A DNA stretch of 64,000 nucleotides from Pachypanchax playfairii. Lineage: Eukaryota > Chordata > Actinopteri > Cyprinodontiformes > Aplocheilidae. The translations under genes and the position numbers were made by a program. The number at the start of each line of letters is the position of its first letter. Position 1 is the first letter of the stretch. The notes under the pieces were generated by a model that worked only from the letters and a program-made list of their open reading frames with translations, had not been told where the DNA came from and made no database searches. Positions 1 through 13,905 of the stretch are shown here, piece by piece. The DNA is taken from NCBI GenBank assembly GCA_006937955.1, contig SSNP01000068.1:1174286-1238285 (forward strand), written 5' to 3'.

Positions 1-3000
1 AAAAAAAAGCAGAAAACGGTGTTCCTCAGGGTTTCGTACAAGGAGTTTGTCATTTTTCTTTATCTCTCTTTTTACTATAAATCTGGACTGATTTGAAGTC
101 TCATTTCAATACATAAGATGTTTAACCTTTTAAACTCCTCATATTTTAAAATAAACAGAAAAATGTTTTCATACGAAACACCTGTGAAGTTTGAGCGACT
201 AAATTGTTTTTTTTAAATAAAAGTCTGAAGTTTGATCAAACTGAACTTAATATGTGCAACAAAATAAAACAGAAACACTAAATGGAGAGGTTTAACTACT
301 TGATCATCTCTCTTTCTATCCATCTGTCCATCAGTGTATGTGTAGCTGTATTGTTGTAGTTAACACAACCTCTGACAGACTGATAATAGAGCAGCTGGAG
401 CATGAAATCTCTCAGAAAGGAGGATGAGAGGGAAAGAGTAAAAGACGAGTGAGGCCAGAGACACAGATAAGGAAACAGAGGAATGAAACAGACATCTGAG
501 TACAGAGAGAAAAACTAAAGTGCATAAGAGAGAACTAAAGGGAGAATAAAAAGAGCCAAGTGGGGGTTGTTGGTTTGGGCCAAAAGAGTATGACTCAGGG
601 TCAGTGCGAGAGGGCAAGCAGGATGGGGGAGGGCGAGACTCGAAAGGAGAAAGAAACAGACACCAAATTCATTGTTTTCATTGTCTAATTTGAAGCACAG
701 AGAGGGAGATGGTTATGGAAGGACGGGGGAGTGGAGGAAGGGAGGAGGCGGAGAGGAAGAAGAGAAGAATGAGGAGGAACGTGAGACAAGCTAAAAGAGA
801 TTCACACACATTTCTACTTCAGACTCAAGTTAGAGCCTGAAAACGTGCTTCTTCATTAGAAAACAGATGAGGGTTCAACTCCAGCTGCTGTTTTCACACA
901 ACTACCAAAACTTCTTTCTTTATACTCTCGTTATTGGACTGTAACAGAATTAAGGCTGTTAATATTAGAACAGCTATGTAAATATCCGAACCAGATCATC
1001 TTACACTCAATCTGCCCACTGAGCATCAAACTTATGAAACTACAACAAAGCATGAAAATAAACGGCAAAACTGATATAAAAACAACATTTTTAATCAGAA
1101 TTTTGAATTTTTACCAACTTTTAAGTTCAACATTTAATTTAGGAACATTTTAAAATAAAACTTCCTAAATTTTTTCTTCTCCTAGAAAAAATAAAACATG
1201 TTTAACAACTGAAAAAGATTCTAGGCTTTGCTTCGTTTTACTTGATTTTATAACATCACAGTGACGTGTTGCAGGAGGCAATTATTCTATATCTCATCAT
1301 CAACCTCTACATTTAGATTTAACTCTTAAATTTAAGAAGCAGCGTTGAAGCTTTTGTCACTTATCATCAAGCTGAAACAGTGTGTTTGTTTCATTTGTAT
1401 AAAAAGTTATTTTACTTTACAGGTTAATTTACAGTTTCTGCAAAGTTTTTGCTGCTTTTGTTTGTCTGAAAGTAATAATTTGTAAATATTAGTTTAAATT
1501 TTGAAATTATAATGTACATTTTTCCAGCTTAAAGTACAAAAATAGGTGAAATAGTTGATGGAAAACAATAAGAAAAATACTATCTTGCCATTTTACAGTA
1601 AAAAATAAATTAAACTTTTTATTTAGACGCACTAAAATGAATCTTTTCTGTCTTATATTGTATTATTACTGAATAATAGGATAAAATATGGCGGTACAAG
1701 CTAATAAATTATAATTTTCTGATAAATTTAGAGTTTTTCTTGTTACAGTGATACTCTGTAATTGGTGAAGCAGAACGTGGAGTTTGTTTCTGGAGATGTT
1801 TAATGTTACAGTTTTGCATTAGAGCCTTTTAGAAGCAGATTTCCGGTCTGAAGCAGGATAATTACTTGTTTATTTTGTTGGGTTTTGTTGTGTGTGGCTG
1901 ACGAACAGGCTTCGGTCCAGTTTCCTGATGACCACTGTGTGCTCTGTCTGTACTCGAGTCCCAGGATGAGGCTAAATTTACTCACTGTGAGTTACATGCT
2001 GAAAGTCTCTGATATAGTCTGCGTAAACACACACAGCCTTTATTTTTGCTCCAAGTACACTGACTCTTTTTAAGAATGGTGCTGTATATATATCCAGTAA
2101 AATGTTTCACGAACATGTTTACACTCATTTTTTAACGACTTCCTGTTGCATGTTCTCACACTCCCACACACTCGCAGACTTTGTTCTGTTAAGAGGTCAG
2201 TGCCTCGTCCACCGGCACAGTCATGATCCTCATTAAAGGAAATAATTTTAATATTTGTCAACATTTTAGAGGATTTATTTCAGATAACTGAGAGTTTAAA
2301 TTTGATTAAACAAACATTAGTAATTTATTCCAAAGCAGTTTCTGGTGACTTTATCCCGTTTACCGCATAAAACATTTCCACATAAAACAAAAGAACTATC
2401 AGGATGCAGAACATTATGTCCCAGCAGGAACAATCAAAATATTTTTATAGCACAACACAGAATCAAAGTGTAAATAAACAGAAATTCCTCTATTTATAGA
2501 AAAGCCACGCCCACTTTGGGGTTAAAACAAATGCTATAAAAAATTTTTAAAATGTGCCATCGTGCCCAAAAGTTGTTTTGTGGTTTTAATTAAATTTCAT
2601 TTTTTCCCCCCATTCAGCCAAGGGACAGTAAAACTATGTGGCCTCAGTCCATCTAGAGGGGGGTGGGGTTGGGGGGGATAAACATCTGGAAAAATAAGAT
2701 ATGTTTGTTGGAAAATTACTGTGAAGACATTAGATTCAGCTAGCTTCAGATTAGCGTGCTAATCCGAACATCTATTTCCATAATGGTCCAATTTTAAACA
2801 AACACTAACAATCGTTTTAGTAAACAATGTAAATTAGATTTATGGGCAAAATATTTAAACAACATAAAATAAACCTCCCTGTTTGTACTGATAAGAACTA
2901 ATTCTAACAAATCAATGTTTAATCTGCCTTTTTTTATGTTTCTTTAAAATGATTTTTTTAATTTATGGTACAAAATATGAAATTAAAGTCTGAAAAGTCT

Positions 3001-3592
3001 CATTTGAACAGGTTTTTGTAGTTGTTCATGTTTAAGTGGCCGTATGGTAGAATTTGGGGAACGTTGTCATCATTTTCATAAACCTCAGCTCCTCATGTCT
3101 CTATAAAACTGCAAAACCGAGTCAATCTCCACCAACTTCACTACAAATATAAAGATTTTACTGTAAAACTACACTTTCTGCTCCTGAAGAGTGATTTTTT
3201 TTTTTCTGAACATCGTGACGTCTGACTGGTTCATGGCTTGGTGTACAAATCATCTAGTGTGTAACTCTGAGCTAATACATCCTTTCTGTATGGTCTCAAA
3301 CTTTAAAAATAATAACCCAAAATCTGCAATAAAAAAATTTTAATTCTACAAAAAAAATAACCAAAACATCTGGAATATTAAAAGCTCTGAACAAAGACGG
3401 AACATGACGAACACCTGTAACAACAAGAGAGCAATAAAATCTGCAAATACATGAATAACTGAGACAGACAGAAAAATATTAAAGAAAGATTCAGAGTCTC
3501 TTCAAACAACACACACTCTGTCTTACACACACAGATAGTAGTTGTTGCTTACATAGACGCTCTTACCATCCTGTAAACTGTAATAAACCCAA

Positions 3593-3779
3593 ACACACAC
3601 ACACAGACACACCGTAAATCTCACGATAATACGCCCTCTGAGTGTATAGATGTGTGTGTGTGTGTGTTTTATAGGTGTTGTAAATTTGGCTGCCGGCGTT
3701 GTTTTTATCAGCATATTCGCAAGCTGTTTAGCCAACGGTGCAGATGTTACTGTTACGACCACACACACACACACACACA
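3593..3779. repeat. cluster of short CA/TG tracts
   Basis: CA at 3593-3605, TG at 3651-3667 and CA at 3761-3779 lie within 190 bp in alternating orientation. More CA/TG-rich sequence continues to about 4040. The ORFs here are products of these tracts. Confidence 0.8.
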
Positions 3780-4173
3780 AATAAGGAAGAGTCATATTGA
3801 GAGAAACATGCACACACACACACGTGGGACATTTGACAGTGTTTATACAGGCTGGTATGTGTGTATAATCCTATCTAAATTCACCTGGCAGTGTGTGTAT
3901 AAGCAACCCAGCCCACCATTTGCATCTGCCTGCGTAAGCCTGACTCGTTTTTAAACGTATGCGTGTTCAGCGTGCATGCATGCAAGTGTGTGAAGGTCAA
4001 CACAAGAGTGTGTGTGTGTGCGTCTCAATGTGTGTGTGAGTGTTATTTGATTAATGCTGAGAACCGTGGAGTGTTTAGAAAGAGGTCGTGACCTTTCAGC
4101 TTCCATTCAATCAGACAGGGAGGGAGAGAATACCTTTATCCTCTTTTTTCCTTCCACCCCTCTCTTTCTTCTG

Positions 4174-4193
4174 TTTTTTTTTTTTTTTTTTTT
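4174..4193. repeat. poly(T) tract, 20 bp
   Basis: Twenty uninterrupted T bases after a C/T-rich stretch. It could be the tail of a minus-strand retroposed element, but no element body was recognised next to it. Confidence 0.8.
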
Positions 4194-5189
4194 GCCCCTT
4201 GAGAATCTGATAAGCCTTAGTCAGCACACACACTCGCTTCACAGATATACACCCACCAAATGCTAATAAAGTGAGCTTCTCATTTACCTGAAGAGCAGGG
4301 ATCACACTTAAACAGTGTCATTCAAAGTATTAGTGTTTGTGTCCTCACAGATTGGGCCCCTGAGAGCCGGATTAGTTTGGGTTGGCACAGAAACAAATGA
4401 ACATATTTGGTCTTCAGTATAAAACTCTGGCTCTACGTGAAACTACAAGACATTATTCAAAACATGGAGTTGCCATTTAAAATCCAAACTACCACGACAG
4501 TCCATAACTGTAAACCAATTAGTTTTATTGGGCCAATCTGAAACAGAGCGCCGGTCAATACACTTACATGGTAATTGGTGGAAAGTATAAAAGCACCTTC
4601 AGTTCTAGGAAGAGAAGCTCTACCTGCTCCTGCATACTGATGTTCTGCAGCTTCAACACAGTTCAGCTGTAATCGTTGAATAATAAATCAGATCAGAAAT
4701 GGCTGCTGTGGCCACGCCCATCTGGTAAAGTCCATGTTTTTATTGTCATTTAACGGGTAAAACAAATTATTAATCTGGGAAATAACAGTTATATTCATAA
4801 ATATCAGCATTTTTCCAGTATATTGTACTTACTGTTACTAAACCTGACAATCTGAAGCCATGTTGTTGACATTTAACCAAAGATCTTTTGTAAAACAGAG
4901 AGACCAGATCTAAATCCTACTTCATAAAAAGGTATTTATAAAAAGACCACCAAGCACAAAGACTGGAAGTGAACACAGCTGGAGACATCCAAACCATTTC
5001 AAAGGACATATTTTTTTAAATATTTTTACATAATGGTATATTCATAATTTACAAGGCTTAACCTGTTGCAGCTCAGATCCAGAAGGAGTGTCTTCTGTCT
5101 GAATGGGAAGACTCTGGACCAGATTTGACCTTCAGAGGTGACGAGGGGGTCGTGAGTGATTGATCATGCAGTTCACATGTGTTTTACAG

Positions 5190-5560
5190 ACCTGAAGGAG
5201 GATTATGACCACGTACCCAAAAGATTTGGAAGGTCGCTCTTACAGGTTATCCAGTCCTTCTAAACAGAGTAATAGAGGCGTGCACATTCCTGACACAACG
5301 TGGACCTCATTCTCCTCCAGGGCTGCTCCCTGTAAATATACGACCAGGTTTCCCAAACAGAGAAGCGTGGAACGTTCCCACCTGGTTGAGGACGAGTCTT
5401 TACCTCGGGCGAGAGAGTTTAGGTGTTGCTGAGTCTTGTTCATGAGTGAAGGCAGGATGGAGCAGACCAGCAGACTGCTTCATGTCCGGTGTACATCATC
5501 CAATCTGATTTCCTGATGATCCGTGGATGAAAGTTGCTGAACCACGTTTTGAGATCCAGC
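5190..5560 (+). mobile_element. degenerate non-LTR retrotransposon (LINE) reverse-transcriptase fragment
   Basis: A broken reading on the plus strand begins DLKEDYDHVP at about 5190. This resembles the D(L/P)EKAYDRVP block that precedes the catalytic region of fish LINE reverse transcriptases. Near 5405-5460 the DNA resembles the EFKYLGVLFTSEGRMEREIDRR segment of the same family. The catalytic stretch between them is shortened and interrupted by stops, so the copy is dead and internally deleted. It probably belongs to the abundant RTE/L2-like fish LINEs, also represented at 34262-34700. Confidence 0.6.
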
Positions 5561-7530
5561 TGCATCCTGGTTTGTCAGAGGAAGTTCAGTAAAATAACTT
5601 TATTTACTTATCTATGTATTTATTTATTTTTGTTTTCCTTGAGGTTAAAGGTTCTCCTGAGTGAACCTTTCACCTTTCTGAGTTAAAGTTTCTCATGACT
5701 GGCCTACATACAACCTAAACCTCATCTCAATCTAAAAGATGAAGTGGGTGGCGCAGTGTGAGTCAGACCTTATGAAAGATTTGGTAAAGTACTTCTTCTA
5801 TTATTCCAGAAATGTACTTGCTTCCAGTAAAAACAGGAGAGAAGGTAAACCCATACTAGAATCCACTTGTGTTTAGAGAAGTGAATTTGTTTCATTTATT
5901 GGAGATCCCCCACCGACAGCGTCCTTCCACAGACAGGTCTTTGCATTTATAGCCCGGAGCTTAAATAAAAGCAGCCAGTAGGTCCCAGAATCTGGTGGGA
6001 AACCTTTTCAGATAAGCAGCTTGTTACAGGAGCGGATGCCCATGGGTTCAGAGACGTTCAGCTGCCACAAATTGGCTCTGGATTCAGGTGTGTTCTAACG
6101 TTCAGCCGTGTAGTGGAACCCTCTTATCTACCCATCGTGTCTTTCTCTGAGTCAACACTTTCTTTTTTTAGACTTTTTCCTCAAGTCATCTCTTTCCCTT
6201 CCTCCTCTTCATCTCCTCCACTATCTGTTAATTTGCTCTCGATCGTTTTCTCTTTGAACCTCTCCTTTACCCCCTGCAGCCCCAGCCAATTACCCACTGT
6301 TTGTCCACCCGTTTTCAATAAAACACTGCTTCCCTCCCTCCTTCTATTCCTTCCCCTGCTTTTTTCTTTCCTCTTTCCCTCTCCCTCCATCCACCCCCCA
6401 CTTCCGTCCACTCCCGTCTCCTCTCTCCCCCTCCTCCTCCCCTCGTTCTCTTTTTTCATTTTTAATTAACTTCTTTTGTAACTTAGAAGCAACCCCCCCA
6501 TCAACATGCCTCTTGCACTCCCACACTTGCTCCGTCTTTCCCACAAACACACACTCGTTTTTGTGCGACTCTAGCACACAAACGCACACGTAAATGGAGG
6601 TTAAACATGCTATTTACATATCAATTACAGCCAGACACCGAATCAATGATTAATGCGAGCTCAGATTAGAGCAGAGCCCATGAGCTTAACTGGTATCTGC
6701 TGGTGTTTGACTGCTGTGTCCAACCAGTTTAAGATTTTATACATCTGATTAAGATTTGAGGGGTTTATAGTTAAAGCAAATAGGTTTTGATTACTTTTAG
6801 TCCATGAATCAATGATTTGTGTCAGTTGGTATTTGCAGTTAAACTCCTTGTTTATCTGACTGGAAGCTGGTGTGTCAAATGTGTTAAAGATTTTAACAGT
6901 GGATTTAGTGAGATTATGGATGATCCTCAATTTAGATTAATGGGGAAAAAAACTAAATCAGCTATCTTTACAGCTTTTCAAGAAAACATGGATAACTTAA
7001 AAGTAAACATTTTTATTAAAATTTGTATTTTTATTTGTTAAAATGTTGATCATGTCAGTTCTGTTGGTTTATTCAGTGTATTTGGACAAAGTCTCTGAAT
7101 AATTCTTAATAAAACAATGAACTGCTGATTGTTTTTAAGCTCTCAAGCTACTTGCTAAAGAAAAACTGCTGCATGAAACGTACATGTTTATTATTCAGAC
7201 TGGATCTTCATTTTGGCCCCATTATGTTCATTCAATCAATATTTAAGCAAAGTCCTTGTGTTTCTATTTATAACCAGCCAATCATCTAAATAAACCTGTC
7301 AGCTAGTTGGACGGCTGGTTTCTTCTCTTTGTTTTCTTTGCAAAATAAATTGAAATAATTCTGATTTACACATTATTGAAACTATATTTCCTAATAACAA
7401 ATTGATACATTTTCTAAATTTGTTTAGATAAACAAATCTAATTAGTTTTTAACTTGATTCATAATAAAACTGAGATTAAATAACTTAAAGTTAGAGGTTA
7501 TCTGATATTTAGAGTTCATGGTAAGCCGAC

Positions 7531-8046
7531 GGCCGATATGTGATGCCCATATTTTCGGCTGATATATCGCTGTTTTCTATGCGTTTGCAGAATAAAATGT
7601 CACACTAATTGAAGCAAATTTCCAATCTTAATTTTATGTGCTGAACATAATTATAATCAAACATCTAACTAAAGTTAAAAAGATCAAATTAACAAATTAA
7701 GGAATAAAATGAATGAAAAATAAAAACGGTCAAATTCAATTTAAAAAATTCTTGTTTAGGATTTTCAGGAAGATAAATTTAAATATAATAAGAACTTTAA
7801 CCGAAAAATACCAAAACTATATAAAAAATGAATTAAAAAAATGTTTTAAACACAACAGCAAAATGCAAAAACACTCAAGCAATATCTAAATCTTAAATCT
7901 GTTTGTGCAAATAATTTGTAACATTTGTAACTTTAAATCAAACATTTTTTTAGCAGCAGGATCATAAAAACATTACTGAACTATATCGGCTCTATACCGA
8001 TGCCAATATATCGTAACAGGGCAAATATCGCCCTGATATATCGGCC
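7531..8046. mobile_element. MITE-like element with GGCCGATAT terminal inverted repeats
   Basis: The left end reads GGCCGATATGTGATGCCC and the right end, reverse-complemented, reads GGCCGATATATCAGGGCG. The first nine bases match exactly, and there are further ATATCGGC-type palindromes near both ends. The interior (about 480 bp) is AT-rich and non-coding. No clear target-site duplication was seen, so superfamily assignment is left open; the ATATCGGC motif is common in fish hAT-type MITEs. Confidence 0.55.
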
Positions 8047-8572
8047 TATCTTTACTTCAGTTTTTCAGATATATAAGTATCTGAATATTTTGATTCCAGA
8101 TCAACTTTTACCAAGAGTCACATGAGCAAATGTTTCCTCAGGGAAGGCTCACGTTATTTGTAGAGTGTGAGAATTTCATATGGTCAAACACATGACTGTT
8201 ACATGTTATTTCCCATGACGTCATGGCTTTAACTCTCCTCTGTACAGAAAACAACGCAGGCAGCATGATCAGTCAATCCCAGAGAAACTTGTCATGGAGG
8301 CAAATATCTGTAAAAACTAGTATGTTTTTTGTGTAACAAACAGAAAACTGTCTGATTACCACATGGTAAAAATTCAAACAATGATCGGAAACTTTTCCAC
8401 AAGACTCATGGGATTGTACACAAACAGCAACAACAAGCATGCAGCTGCTAGCAAAATCTTTATGAGCAAAAATAACCAGTTTTTTTACATCAACTACATC
8501 AAGTTTAAAATGTCCCGAGTTATAGCTGCATCTCTGCGCCACCTGCGGAGCAGCAGCCCCGTCATCACCGTG

Positions 8573-8586
8573 GTTACCATGACAAC
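8573..8586. promoter_or_regulatory. RFX X-box-like motif
   Basis: GTTACCATGACAAC is an imperfect palindrome close to the RFX X-box GTTGCCATGGCAAC. It lies at the end of a GC-richer, complex island (about 8515-8600) inside dach2 intron 1. Motif match only. Confidence 0.35.
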
Positions 8587-9391
8587 GACGTCCTCAAAGT
8601 TTCAAGTTGGGACTTAAAGATATAAAATTTAATAAAAACCAAACCTTGTTTTTAAAAAAAAACAGACCGCCAATTAGAAGAAAATGTGGTCAAATGAGAC
8701 CATTTAAATTTAACACAACTAACCCAAACGTTTGCAGGATAAAATGGTCACCACCATAATTAAAACACCGTTAATGAAAGAACAGTATTGATCTTTATGA
8801 GTGACTGCTCTGTATTCCACAGTGCTTTCATGTTACAGTATGTGCTTTTATTGGTTTGACTGTGCTTTTATGTCAGGTTGAAGTATGTGATTTTACTGGC
8901 TTTACCTGCGGTTTAATTTCTCTTTATTATGTTACTGCGGGCTATTCATGTGTTTGTTTTTGTGCTTTGTTTCAAGGTATGGCATTATTGCAAAGTTACA
9001 TTTTAAAGGATGTTATAAACTTTGTTTTTTTTTTACCCGTTTGTGATAAAAACCAGAAGTTTTGACATTTTTACATTCTTTCATGTCTTTAAATCCAGCT
9101 AAAAAAAAAAAAGCTTTACACGTCACAAACAAATGAGTGTTATTTTTTTAAACAAACTCTTCTTTTAGACACCACTCTGTGTTTTTGCTCTACTAGCTCC
9201 TCTTTATATAGGTAAAGTGAAATGATTTATGGGTGACACCAATGTGTCAGACATTCAAGCAGGAGGTGGAAAGGGCAGGAAAAAAAAAAGATCCTAAAAC
9301 GGTAAAAACTAGAAAGAAACAGCGAAACACTAAAAGACGGAGATGTTCTACAAACTGAGACCAGTTCTACCGACACAAGCAGGGACACCCA

Positions 9392-9392
<1 letters not shown>

Positions 9393-9428
<36 letters not shown>
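9393..9428. repeat. (CA)18 microsatellite
   Basis: Uninterrupted CA dinucleotide tract of 36 bp in dach2 intron 1. Confidence 0.95.
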
Positions 9429-9430
<2 letters not shown>

Positions 9431-10166
9431 GTGGAGGGTTTTTAGACAGTGAAGCATGTATTGTTGCATTGTTTCCTTTGAGTAGAAAATTACAGTGGGC
9501 CGTATCGCTTCAATGACAAGCTATCAAAACGAAAGCATGTCTGCCTGCACACACACAAACAGACTAACAAAAAAACTTCAGCAGGCAATCACATATAAAG
9601 ACAAGTTAAGATGCAAATACACTCGCACACAGATGTGCCACGCTGCTACTGAATGACAAGCTCATCGCTGCAGAGAGATGTTTCCACATATTCACACGAG
9701 GAACTCTCCTCCTGCTGCTGATGACTGACAAAACAACAGAGGACTTCGGTGGTTAAAAACGGAAGGCACAAGTCATTTTTATGTTAATGTGCAGGTGTGA
9801 GTAAAGTTTAGTAAGTCACAGTGATATTTTAGAAAACTCAGAGGTTTTTCTCTGAAAATCTTGAGAATCAACATTGAAAAAGATCCCATTTAAATCAGGG
9901 ATGTATAATTAATCAAACAGTGCAGAACACGTGAAAACATGATGTTTAAATAACTAAATAAAGACAATAAATGGGAAAACAGACTTTTCATGAATGGGAT
10001 ATAATAGTATAAAGATTAAACACTTTCTGATCTGATTACCTGTCAGAAACATTTTCCATGTTCCCAACAGAGAGCAGCTACTTTTAAGAGAAACCAATAG
10101 TTTACTTTGACTAGTCCAGACAACCGAAATATCCAGATGAAACATGTGTGTGATTCAGTAAACAGC

Positions 10167-10240
10167 TGCCAAATGTCTTTATGGATCACTTTAACATACA
10201 GCATGACAGCTAACCAAAGTGTTGGACAGCAACAACAAAC
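10167..10240. repeat. fragment of fish interspersed repeat (CTTTAACATACAGC family)
   Basis: CACTTTAACATACAGCATGACAGCTAACCAAAGTG resembles the copy at about 41956-42016 in this same window (shared CTTTAACATACAGC and ACAGCTgACCAA). The sequence resembles the common fish repeat whose other end reads CAAGTTTATTTATAGA. Confidence 0.45.
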
Positions 10241-11150
10241 AAATACTTAAAGTCATCCAATGAGACCAAACTGCTGCTTTTTACCCAGAGACAGTTGTGT
10301 TGTTGTTTTTAGTTGAGTAAAAACCAATTTGTCAAAAACGAGCCGTTAAAAATAATAGGAATGCAGTGTAAACCATGTAAACAAGAGCTTGTTTTCATTG
10401 TTTACTGTGACAAAACAAACAAACTTCTGAGTGATGTGCTTTTATAAGGTGATAAAATGAAGCAAATAAATAAACCTATTAATATTTGGACTCATACATC
10501 AATCACCATCTTTTAATTCTGTATCGTCAGCAGTCTTATGAGCAAAAATGTTGCTAGAGGGAAAAAAAAAACGTACATATAAAGACTGTAATCCTCCTGC
10601 AGAGTAACACCAGAGTTCCCAGAACTGTTTGTAACTCTCAGTCTTATTTCTTGCCAAAATCAGTCAAATTTAAAATAAGTTTGATGCTTTAAGCCAGTTT
10701 GTTCATGTCTCATCTGGAATTATTGTCAGCTGTTTACTGTGTGGAACAGAGTTTAACTTTAAATATGTGAATGTGTTTGTGGAAATGAAAATCCCTGATG
10801 CAACAAGACGGACTGATCTTTGTTTCTGACAACAGTGAAACTTATAAAGTCACCTACTGGATTTGTTGACAGAAAAAAAAAACAATAGATATTTGAAATG
10901 ATCTGAGAAAATTTGATTTCAGGAACTTAACTTCAGCTTGTGAGTTTTGTAAATAATTAAGTGTAAAAAGCAGGTAAAGATTTCAGTTTTCTGAGGCGTA
11001 TAATTTTCATGACTGACTTGTCAAATTGTGGACAGTGTTTGTTTTAACTTCATCTTCTTGTCCTAAATCTCTTTAAACACACACAAAAAAGCAGAAACAA
11101 CAGAAGTTTGGAAAGCAGGAAACCGAGTGAAGCTCTAACATGTTTGTTTG

Positions 11151-11152
<2 letters not shown>

Positions 11153-11192
<40 letters not shown>
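11153..11192. repeat. (CA)20 microsatellite
   Basis: Uninterrupted CA tract of 40 bp. Confidence 0.95.
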
Positions 11193-11196
<4 letters not shown>

Positions 11197-11579
11197 CACA
11201 CAGAGCAAAGACGATGAGAACTTCTTCCTCCGTAAACGTCTCAGTCAGTTTAACCACTGTTATTATTCTAATCATGATGACATGTTTTTAAATGGATTAT
11301 TATACGCTTTCATTAATAACAAGCTGTCTGGGAAGGATTTTTGACGTGCAGGATGGTGCTGATGAACACACACAAATGCAAAAACAAAAAAATACACATG
11401 TTTAAAAACTGAAAGGGGAGGGGGTGTAAATACAGTAAGAAAAGTGTCTTAAATCTTTTAAGATAAAGCGGACTCGTACGCTCCTGACATGTTTCTACAC
11501 TGCTAATTACAAATGACAAAGTTTTAACTAATAACAATGTTTGGTAAAGTTCCTGCGTGACGATGACACTGGTGGGCGA

Positions 11580-11605
11580 CACACACACACACACACACAC
11601 ACACA
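11580..11605. repeat. (CA)13 microsatellite
   Basis: CA tract of 26 bp, one of three within 630 bp. Confidence 0.93.
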
Positions 11606-11761
11606 GGAATATGCATGTATGCTCTTGTCATGTTTTTAATTGATTTCTGCTATAATTATTTTTGTAATAACACACTGACAAACAGACACTCTGCCTCTCC
11701 CAAAGTGGATGATAATTACGTTTTCTTCCTGTTTTTATTAATAACATGTTGTCTGTAGGAG

Positions 11762-11787
11762 CACACACACACACACACACACACACA
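11762..11787. repeat. (CA)13 microsatellite
   Basis: CA tract of 26 bp, followed by a C/T-rich stretch to about 11910 that yields spurious ORFs. Confidence 0.93.
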
Positions 11788-12451
11788 TCACCTGTCATCC
11801 CCTCACTGCCCTCTCTTTACCCTCTTCCAACTCCTCCCCTCTGCTCTCCTTTCATCTCCTCCTTCGCCTCTGACCTCCTCCTTCTCCTCCTCCTCACTGT
11901 CTCTCTCTTTGATATCGCAGTTTGCGGATGACGCCCGCTGTAAACGGTAAATCTGTCGCCCGCTTTTCTTTTCCCTTCTCTCCCTTTTTCACCTCTCTAA
12001 CACACACACACACCTCTGACAAGCTGTCACAATAAATAGAGATAAGACCAGGTGGAGGGGGGGGGACGAGGATGGGAGGAGTAAATGACAAGAAGATTGA
12101 ATAAAAAAAGAACAGGAGAGATCGAAGAAATAAAACAATGAAGGAAACGAGGGAGAAAGTGATCTGTAGGATGCTAAATAAGATTAAAGTCAGCATCTGA
12201 AACAAACAGAAGAGGAGGTGAGAGGAGCTGAGAGATGACAAAGGGAGGAGGTGGAATAGAGAGATTACCAGGTGAACGAGAGGAAAAGCTGTTGCGACAC
12301 TCCCTAATGCAATTTCTAAACCAATCTGCTAAGTGCACCTAAGAGACTGAGTGTGTGTTTGTGTGTTGAAGTGTGTGTTCACAGGAATCTAATAATCTTG
12401 TTGCAGACAACAACTGATCCTCCTTCATCTTTCACCTACTACATACCTCCA

Positions 12452-12472
12452 TCTCTCTCTCTCTCTCTCTCT
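12452..12472. repeat. (CT)10 microsatellite
   Basis: Uninterrupted CT tract. Confidence 0.92.
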
Positions 12473-13881
12473 GTGGCTTCCACTCCATCCACGTTAAACC
12501 TGAAGCATGAAGAGGTCTTTTCCTCCGAGTTCCAACTATCCGCACCAGCTGGAGGGATTTTAAACAACATGGATGAAACAAGTGTTTATCTCGTTAAACG
12601 GATAAACTTATAGGTTTTGATACCCAGGAGTGTTTGGAGGACAAGAAATGCTTATAACATCTAAAACTTGTTATTACTATCCAGAGATAACGTTAGTGAT
12701 AAATCGTTTGAATATTTCATAACTGACAGGGAGGTCGGATCAGACTCGTTTCCACCTTCTCAGACCAGAGTTTTAACTTATTTATACTAAATCCACTCAG
12801 TTTATTAACTCTACATTTACTTTGTATGCTTCACCAACAATATTATTCTATTTTTATGTTTTATGAAAAAATAAATTCTTTAGTCCTGATAAAATTTACA
12901 CAAGTCGTCAGACTTTCTGGTCAGAATTTAAGCCCCGCCCCCTTCCACGGAACATTTTCCTGACTAAACATTAACAGCTCGGATCATTTTTTAAGTTTTT
13001 AATTCTTATGTTTTTAGCCATTAATTTAACTAATATGTTATTATTATTATTTGGTGTCTAAATAAACAATGATCGTGTGCAGGAAAGTGGGCGGGACTTT
13101 CTGCCAAACCTTTCTAGTGGGCGGACTCTGGATCCAAAAATACAACATGGTCGCACTTGTAAACAGAAGTAGATGCAGATCTCTCTATACATCGATGGTC
13201 TGGATTCAGAGGGACGGGAACAAGGAGTTGTGTGACTCTTACACGAGGGTTTGATGCTTCAACCAAGTTATTCCACCACCATCATGACATCATCAGAAGG
13301 CTGGCGGTACACAAAACCATCATGAAAACACCTTTTCAAGTTCAGCTAGTACTTATTTAGTTCAGTAAACAAACTATTTAACTATTTAAGGGTCAGTGTG
13401 TAAAAGTTATTGATCTTCTTGGTAAAAAAAAAAAGTATATATAATCAACGTTCTACCTCCATCAGATCTTTAGATGTATAAGACAAACTAAAACAACTCT
13501 ACACAGATCGCAACAAGGAAAAGAAGTATATAAATACACTGACACCATTTTTTGACATAAATAAATCCAGTAACAGTAATCTAAACACTATTTTTAAATG
13601 ATTTACCAGTTAAAGCAGAAATATAAATCTAACATGTTGTTTTAAATGTTCAAATAGAGCAGTTTAAATTGTAAACTATGTAACCCAGAGTCTAACAGTC
13701 TGATGCTGAGTTATCCTGATACAGTCTGAGAGTAAAACATGAGGAAAAAAACACAGAAATTCACTTCAAAGCCTAAAAGTTTGGAATTTTTGTGTCAGAT
13801 TACACATAAAGGTGGAAATACTTACAGTCGAGGAGCTTAAACTGTGTTTGAAAAAATACAAAGTTTAACTGGTTTTCAGCT

Positions 13882-13905
13882 GAGAGAGAGAGAGAGAGAG
13901 AGAGA
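13882..13905. repeat. (GA)12 microsatellite
   Basis: Uninterrupted GA tract of 24 bp. Confidence 0.93.

Noticed and set aside
6113..6469. 118-codon Ser/Pro/Phe/Leu-rich ORF and its antisense partner
   Set aside because: Product of a long C/T-rich tract; no domain.
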